Source of the DNA: Domibacillus robiginosus
Lineage (GTDB): Bacteria > Bacillota > Bacilli > Bacillales > Domibacillaceae
Direction of reading: 5' to 3'
Assembly: GCF_000966195.1 (NCBI RefSeq)
Contig: NZ_LAHL01000005.1
Span: forward strand, 1 to 64,000
Length of the DNA stretch: 64,000 nt
Positions 60,390-64,000 of this stretch are shown piece by piece. Position 1 is the stretch's first letter. The number at the start of each line of letters is the position of its first letter. The notes below the pieces were generated by a model. It saw only the letters and a program-made list of their open reading frames with translations. It was not told the origin of the DNA and did no database searches. A program made the translations under genes and the position numbers.

Positions 60390-60392
60390 TCG

Positions 60393-60429
60393 AAAAGCAG
60401 GGCTGTTATCCAGACAGCCCTGCTTTTTT
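60393..60429 (+). terminator. Terminator of the DUF3231 gene
   Basis: AAAAGCAGGGCTGT pairs with ACAGCCCTGCTTTT around a short loop, followed by T. Confidence 0.85.
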
Positions 60430-60518
60430 GCGGAAAATAGAACCAATTACACCGGCACCGATTGACGCTTTTTAAGCCTGTCCGATAAGATAAAAACAAT
60501 ACAATCAGGAGGGGCCGA

Positions 60519-61382
60519 ATGAGCGGAACATCGATGCTGGAAAAAATACAACATCAAAGCAGTGAAATGAGTACAGCAGAGCAAAAGGTAGCGTCTTTTA
60601 TTTTAAACAATGCTCACCTTGTACCGAACATGACTACAGGAGATTTATCGAAAAAAGCAGAAGTCAGCGAAGCGACGGTTATTCGTTTTTGCAAAACAAT
60701 TGGCATTGGAAGCTACAAAACGTTTAAATTAACACTCGTAAAAGAATTATCGAATACATCCATTGGCGTAAATGACTTTTCTCTGTTGCAATCGAAGGAC
60801 TCACCATATGATCTGTTTAACAAAGTAACCCATGTAAACAAGGGAGCTCTTGAATCTGCTCTTTCAGCACTGGATAAGCGGGAACTTACCAAAGCTGTTC
60901 AGGCACTCCTTCAGTCAAAAATGATGTTGTTTTATGGAGTAGGCGGCTCTGCTGCTGCTGCCGTTGACGGACACTATAAATTTGCGAAGCTCGGCTTTCA
61001 TGCCGTTATGACGCCGGATTTTCATTTTTCACTTTCAATGGCCGCCCATATGCAAAAAGGAGACGTACTGATGGCGATCAGCACGTCAGGAAAAACAAAA
61101 GACGTGATTGAGCTTGCCCGCTTCGCCAAATCAAGAGGCGCGACGGTTATAGCGATTACAACGGTCGGTAAATCAACTCTTTACAAAGAAGCGGATATTA
61201 CACTTGGAACCCCTATGGTCGAGCATGAAAACCGGATTGGAAGCATCGCCTCTAGAACCGTTCAACTGAACATTATTGATACGCTTTATGTAGCTGCTTT
61301 TCATCAAATTGGTTCTTATGTAGAGGAGCCGTATACAAAAGCATCACAGGCGGTTGCAAAATTAAAAAAATACAAAAAATAA
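60519..61382 (+). CDS. murR: RpiR/MurR-family transcriptional regulator
   Basis: The 287-residue regulator has an N-terminal HTH_6 domain (about 1-77; SKKAEVSEATVIRFCKTIG) and a C-terminal SIS sugar-phosphate domain (about 120-255; FYGVGGSAAAAVDGHYKF, AISTSGKTKDVIELARFAK). With murQ and a MurQ-like gene nearby, MurNAc 6-phosphate is the likely effector, so MurR is the working name. The ATG follows CAGGAGGGG. In some Bacillaceae this gene sits inside a mur operon; here a promoter separates it from the next gene. Confidence 0.8.
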   Translation: MSGTSMLEKIQHQSSEMSTAEQKVASFILNNAHLVPNMTTGDLSKKAEVSEATVIRFCKTIGIGSYKTFKLTLVKELSNTSIGVNDFSLLQSKDSPYDLFNKVTHVNKGALESALSALDKRELTKAVQALLQSKMMLFYGVGGSAAAAVDGHYKFAKLGFHAVMTPDFHFSLSMAAHMQKGDVLMAISTSGKTKDVIELARFAKSRGATVIAITTVGKSTLYKEADITLGTPMVEHENRIGSIASRTVQLNIIDTLYVAAFHQIGSYVEEPYTKASQAVAKLKKYKK

Positions 61383-61407
61383 AATTTCATAAAAACAACT
61401 TAAAAAA

Positions 61408-61435
61408 TTGTATTTTTATTTCTTGAGCGTATAAT
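61408..61435 (+). promoter_or_regulatory. Promoter ahead of the MurQ-like SIS gene
   Basis: TTGTAT (61408-61413), 16 bases, then TATAAT (61430-61435). Confidence 0.55.
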
Positions 61436-61463
61436 AGAAAGTGAGACGCTTGAAGAGAAATGA

Positions 61464-62096
61464 GTGATAAAAGTGCAAATTGTAAAAGATGCTAAAAAAG
61501 TGGCCTGTGAAGATCCGCTTGATTGCTTACGTGATATCAACGAGCTGTTACACTCAGGTGAACTAAATGATTCTAATCTCTTAAAAAAGCTAGAAAAAGA
61601 AATGGGCTTGATTCATAAACTAGTGATCGCAGCCATTCAAACGATTCAAAACAAAGGAAGATTGATTTATCTTACACCTCGGGCAGTTGAGCGCATTCAT
61701 ATAACTGATTTAAACGGGCCAAAGCGTCTGCAAAACGACAGTACTGGAAAAAAACAGTGTTTAAAAGCAGGTGGAAGCGAGCTGCTGGCTCGAATAGAGC
61801 TTAATGAGCTTCAAGTCGGGCCCCGTGATATGGTGATTTGTTTCACAGCCGCTGCTGAGGTCTATTCGGAAAGCAGCATAAGATATGCGAGAAAAAGTGG
61901 GGCTATGACAGCTTGTATTCTCCTTGGCGAAGATGCGGAAGAAGAGATACCAGCCAACATAAATGTGAGGATGGAGGCAGCGGAACATTTGACAGCCTTC
62001 GAGCGCGCATGGCTGCAAAACTTGTTGATTCACCTCGTTTCCAGTGCGGTATCAAATTACATTCTTCATTATGAGTTAAAAGAAATTTCCTTTTAA
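61464..62096 (+). CDS. MurQ-like SIS-domain protein without the substrate motif
   Basis: The 210-residue protein parallels the first two-thirds of MurQ. KLVIAAIQTIQNKGRLIYLTPRAVERIHITDL aligns with the MurQ segment leading into GAGTSGRLGVLDA. The glycine-rich phosphate loop is replaced by TPRAVER, so etherase activity is unlikely. The middle (DMVICFTAAAEVYSESSIRYARKSGAMTACILLG) keeps the SIS Rossmann-like pattern. It could be a sugar-phosphate sensor or a decaying etherase. The start is uncertain: GTG at 61464 or 61473, both with a poor ribosome binding site. Confidence 0.55.
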   Translation: MIKVQIVKDAKKVACEDPLDCLRDINELLHSGELNDSNLLKKLEKEMGLIHKLVIAAIQTIQNKGRLIYLTPRAVERIHITDLNGPKRLQNDSTGKKQCLKAGGSELLARIELNELQVGPRDMVICFTAAAEVYSESSIRYARKSGAMTACILLGEDAEEEIPANINVRMEAAEHLTAFERAWLQNLLIHLVSSAVSNYILHYELKEISF

Positions 62097-62138
62097 CCCA
62101 CTGTTTTCCGCGATTAATCGCGCAACAGCAGGGTTTTT
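62095..62138 (+). terminator. Terminator of the MurQ-like SIS gene
   Basis: An interrupted long hairpin: AACCC-CTGTT, an inner CGCGATTAATCGCG palindrome, then AACAG-GGGTT-type pairing and TTTTTT. Confidence 0.75.
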
Positions 62139-62239
62139 TGTTTTATGCTAAAATGCGACAACACTTTAGTGGTATTTGTGTGCTGTTTATTTTATAATAG
62201 GAAAAGCGTACAACTTAACGATAAAGGAGTTTTCTTATC

Positions 62240-62506
62240 ATGGCACAAAAAACATTCACAATTACAGATGAAACAGGTATCCACGCTCGTCCGGCTACTG
62301 TACTTGTTCAAACAGCTTCAAAATTCAGCTCAGATGTAAATCTTGAGTACAATGGCAAAACAGTAAACCTAAAGTCAATCATGGGCGTTATGTCTCTTGG
62401 TATTCCTAAAGGGGCGTCTATCACAGTAACAGCTGCTGGATCTGATGAAGATCAAGCGATTGAAGCTGTAAGCGAAACAATTAAAACACAAGGTCTTGGC
62501 GAATAA
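62240..62506 (+). CDS. ptsH: Phosphocarrier protein HPr
   Basis: The 88-residue HPr takes phosphate from enzyme I at H15 (TGIHARPA) and passes it to PTS IIA proteins. S46 ([11 protein letters not shown]) is the HPr-kinase site; HPr-Ser-P is the co-repressor of CcpA at the cre sites elsewhere in this window. It is not the Crh paralogue, because H15 is present. The ATG follows TAAAGGAG. Unlike most Bacilli, ptsI does not follow: a terminator and a phosphatase gene come next, so enzyme I must be encoded elsewhere. Confidence 0.94.
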   Translation: MAQKTFTITDETGIHARPATVLVQTASKFSSDVNLEYNGKTVNLKSIMGVMSLGIPKGASITVTAAGSDEDQAIEAVSETIKTQGLGE

Positions 62507-62527
62507 TTTTTGCCTGAGGCTTCTCTT

Positions 62528-62562
62528 AAAACGGAAAGAAGAATCCCTTCTTTCCGTTTTTT
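62528..62562 (+). terminator. Terminator of ptsH
   Basis: AAAACGGAAAGAAG pairs perfectly with CTTCTTTCCGTTTT around AATCC, followed by TT. Confidence 0.85.
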
Positions 62563-62596
62563 CATACATAAAAATGGAAGCATAGAGGGGGATTAT

Positions 62597-63451
62597 ATGG
62601 CGTACTCACTTATTGCGATTGATTTAGATGGGACACTTTTAAATGAGGAAAAAGAAATTGACGATCGGTCAATTCGTGCAATCCGTGCTTTTGAAGAGCA
62701 AGGCGGCCAGGTAGTCATCTGCAGTGGGCGAACACCGCTGGCTACACGCTGGATTGCCGAAACAATTGGACTTCAAACACCGATTATTTCACTGAATGGG
62801 GCAGTTCTTCACGACGAGAAGGGGACATTGCTTGATCAAAAAACATTCTCTCATACAGGCTTACAACAGTTTGTTTCTTTTTGTGAAGAGGAGCATATAT
62901 GCGTTCATTTATATGAAGGAAATGATCTGATTGTGGCGGAAAAAAACCGCTGGAATGAAATATGGGTGGATCAAAATATTCTTCCTCTTGCTCAAACAGG
63001 GGGTATTGTGGAACGACGGAACATGTATTTGGAGGAATGCCGGGTCCGGGTAACACCTGATATCAAAAGTTGGATAGAGAATCACCCGGCTATTTCAAAA
63101 ATGGCTGTTTTCAGTGAAAACGGCGATTTTCGAGCGATTGAACAAAAAATCAAAGCTGCGCTTCCGGATGTAGAAGCAGCTAGCAGTTCTAATTACGCCA
63201 ATTTAGAAATTTCGCCTCGTGGTGCTGCGAAGGGCGTTGCTCTAAAGAAGCTAGCTGCGCGGCTTAACGTACCGATCGCCGAAACGGCTGCTATCGGTGA
63301 TAATTTTAATGATATTTCCATGTTTCAATGCGCTGGAATGAGCATTGCGATGGGGAACGCACCGGAGCTGGTTAAAGCGGCTTCCCATCATGTGACAGCT
63401 TCAAACAATGAAAATGGAATTGAAGAAGCGATCACTTTTTTAATGAAGTAG
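62597..63451 (+). CDS. Cof-type HAD-IIB sugar phosphatase
   Basis: The 284-residue haloacid dehalogenase-type phosphatase has motif I IDLDGTLL with nucleophile D9, motif II CSGR, the lysine in GAAKGVALKKL and motif IV IGDNFNDISMF. A C2B cap lies between. Such enzymes dephosphorylate sugar phosphates or flavin precursors with broad specificity. The ATG at 62597 follows AGAGGGGG; an open frame from 62510 runs through the ptsH terminator and is not coding. Confidence 0.88.
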   Translation: MAYSLIAIDLDGTLLNEEKEIDDRSIRAIRAFEEQGGQVVICSGRTPLATRWIAETIGLQTPIISLNGAVLHDEKGTLLDQKTFSHTGLQQFVSFCEEEHICVHLYEGNDLIVAEKNRWNEIWVDQNILPLAQTGGIVERRNMYLEECRVRVTPDIKSWIENHPAISKMAVFSENGDFRAIEQKIKAALPDVEAASSSNYANLEISPRGAAKGVALKKLAARLNVPIAETAAIGDNFNDISMFQCAGMSIAMGNAPELVKAASHHVTASNNENGIEEAITFLMK

Positions 63452-63456
63452 CTGGA

Positions 63457-63487
63457 GACTGTCGACAAAGTCGTCAGTCTTTTTTTA
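63457..63487 (+). terminator. Terminator of the HAD phosphatase gene
   Basis: AGACTG and CAGTCT enclose CGAC/GTCG around AAA, then a long T run. Its left arm (GAGACTGTCGACAAAG) resembles the left boundary of the hairpin-flanked elements. Confidence 0.85.
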
Positions 63488-63668
63488 AAAGAGCTGATAG
63501 GGGAAGCTGGGTGCTCGCCCTCTTCTCAGTCCATATCAAAATATTTTGTTTATAGTCTGGAAATTTTCAAGGTCTTTTTTAAAATTTTATTTCATAATTA
63601 TTATAAAGTGTTGAAATACAAAATCAGTACAATTACAATAGTCCTATCATCTAAGAGGGGGAATCTGG

Positions 63669-64000
63669 ATGGATGAAAAGCTGATGCAGCTAACGACAGA
63701 GTCGAGAAACAACCGCACAATGCAAATTGATACAGCCGATACAAAGGATATTTTAACCATTATGAATGAAGAGGATCACCGTGTGGCGGAAGCCGTTAAA
63801 GCAGTGCTGCCTGAAATTGAGCAGGTGGTCAGCTTTGTTCTTCACTCGTTTCAAAACGGTGGCCGGCTTTTTTATATGGGTGCCGGAACAAGCGGCCGGC
63901 TCGGTGTACTGGATGCGGTTGAATGCCCGCCGACCTTCAGCACACCACCCGAAATGGTGCAGGGGCTGATCGCAGGTGGAGAGCGTGCATTTGTAAAAGC
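63669..64000 (+). CDS. murQ: N-acetylmuramic acid 6-phosphate etherase MurQ, 5' part
   Basis: MurQ cleaves the lactyl ether of MurNAc 6-phosphate in cell wall recycling. The first 110 codons are present and the gene runs off the window. The opening MDEKLMQLTTESRNNRT, and then GGRLFYMGAGTSGRLGVLDAVECPPTF, is the unmistakable MurQ sugar-phosphate site. The ATG follows GAGGGGG. The preceding 180 bases (63488-63668) are AT-rich and contain no other gene. With the RpiR-type regulator upstream it forms a MurNAc catabolic neighbourhood. Confidence 0.92.
   Translation, partial: MDEKLMQLTTESRNNRTMQIDTADTKDILTIMNEEDHRVAEAVKAVLPEIEQVVSFVLHSFQNGGRLFYMGAGTSGRLGVLDAVECPPTFSTPPEMVQGLIAGGERAFVK

Noticed and set aside
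63766-63969. 67-codon frame near the window end
   Set aside because: It is out of frame with murQ, which starts at 63669 and runs unbroken to the edge.

Overview
The window looks like chromosomal DNA from an endospore-forming member of the Bacillaceae. The spore genes (a CotD-type coat protein and the small acid-soluble protein Tlp), strong AGGAGG-type ribosome binding sites, frequent GTG and TTG starts, CcpA-like cre sites and an operon order close to Bacillus subtilis all point that way. I see no rRNA, tRNA or CRISPR array. Most of the window is ordinary metabolic DNA. The accessory signal lies in the intergenic elements and in a few enzymes or transporters with altered key residues.

Layout. 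1-6540: spore coat gene and a nitrate assimilation locus (nasA divergent from a 43-codon small ORF, nasB and nasC) with a TnrA-like box correctly placed for nasA. 6538-7650: mobA and mobB, which make the molybdenum cofactor that NasC needs. 7661-13950: two uncharacterised membrane or propeller proteins, a lipoprotein, a PAS-GGDEF-EAL c-di-GMP enzyme, ribokinase and a free-standing PTS IIA protein. 13955-17168: two structured intergenic elements, each flanked by two copies of a hairpin, around an NRAMP-like transporter and an unusual ureohydrolase. 17259-30894: a flavin monooxygenase, an epimerase, a GntR/NRAMP-like/2-hydroxyacid dehydrogenase module under a cre site, tlp, the cystine transporter tcyP, a lactonase, a TerC protein, an MFS exporter, shikimate kinase, a second 2-hydroxyacid dehydrogenase and a polysaccharide deacetylase.

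30917-53742 is a large pectin and rhamnogalacturonan catabolic region. KdgR (IclR), KduI, KduD, KdgK and KdgA take unsaturated uronates to pyruvate and glyceraldehyde 3-phosphate. YesLMN sense oligosaccharides. YesOPQ import them, with no ATPase gene in the window. RhgT, YesZ, LplD and YteR strip acetyl, galactose, galacturonate and unsaturated galacturonate groups inside the cell. A LacI-type repressor with a clear palindromic operator controls uxaC, uxaB and uxaA, which convert galacturonate to KDG and so feed KdgK and KdgA.

53844-59795 holds a sigma-54 activator (CBS, PAS, AAA+, Fis) followed by a textbook -24/-12 promoter with an upstream inverted repeat. This drives an iron alcohol dehydrogenase, a GntP-family permease and a CoA-acylating semialdehyde dehydrogenase, which together look like a 3-hydroxyacid catabolic operon. 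59877-64000 ends with a DUF3231 protein, an RpiR-type regulator, a MurQ-like SIS protein lacking the usual motif, ptsH without ptsI, a Cof-type phosphatase and the start of murQ.
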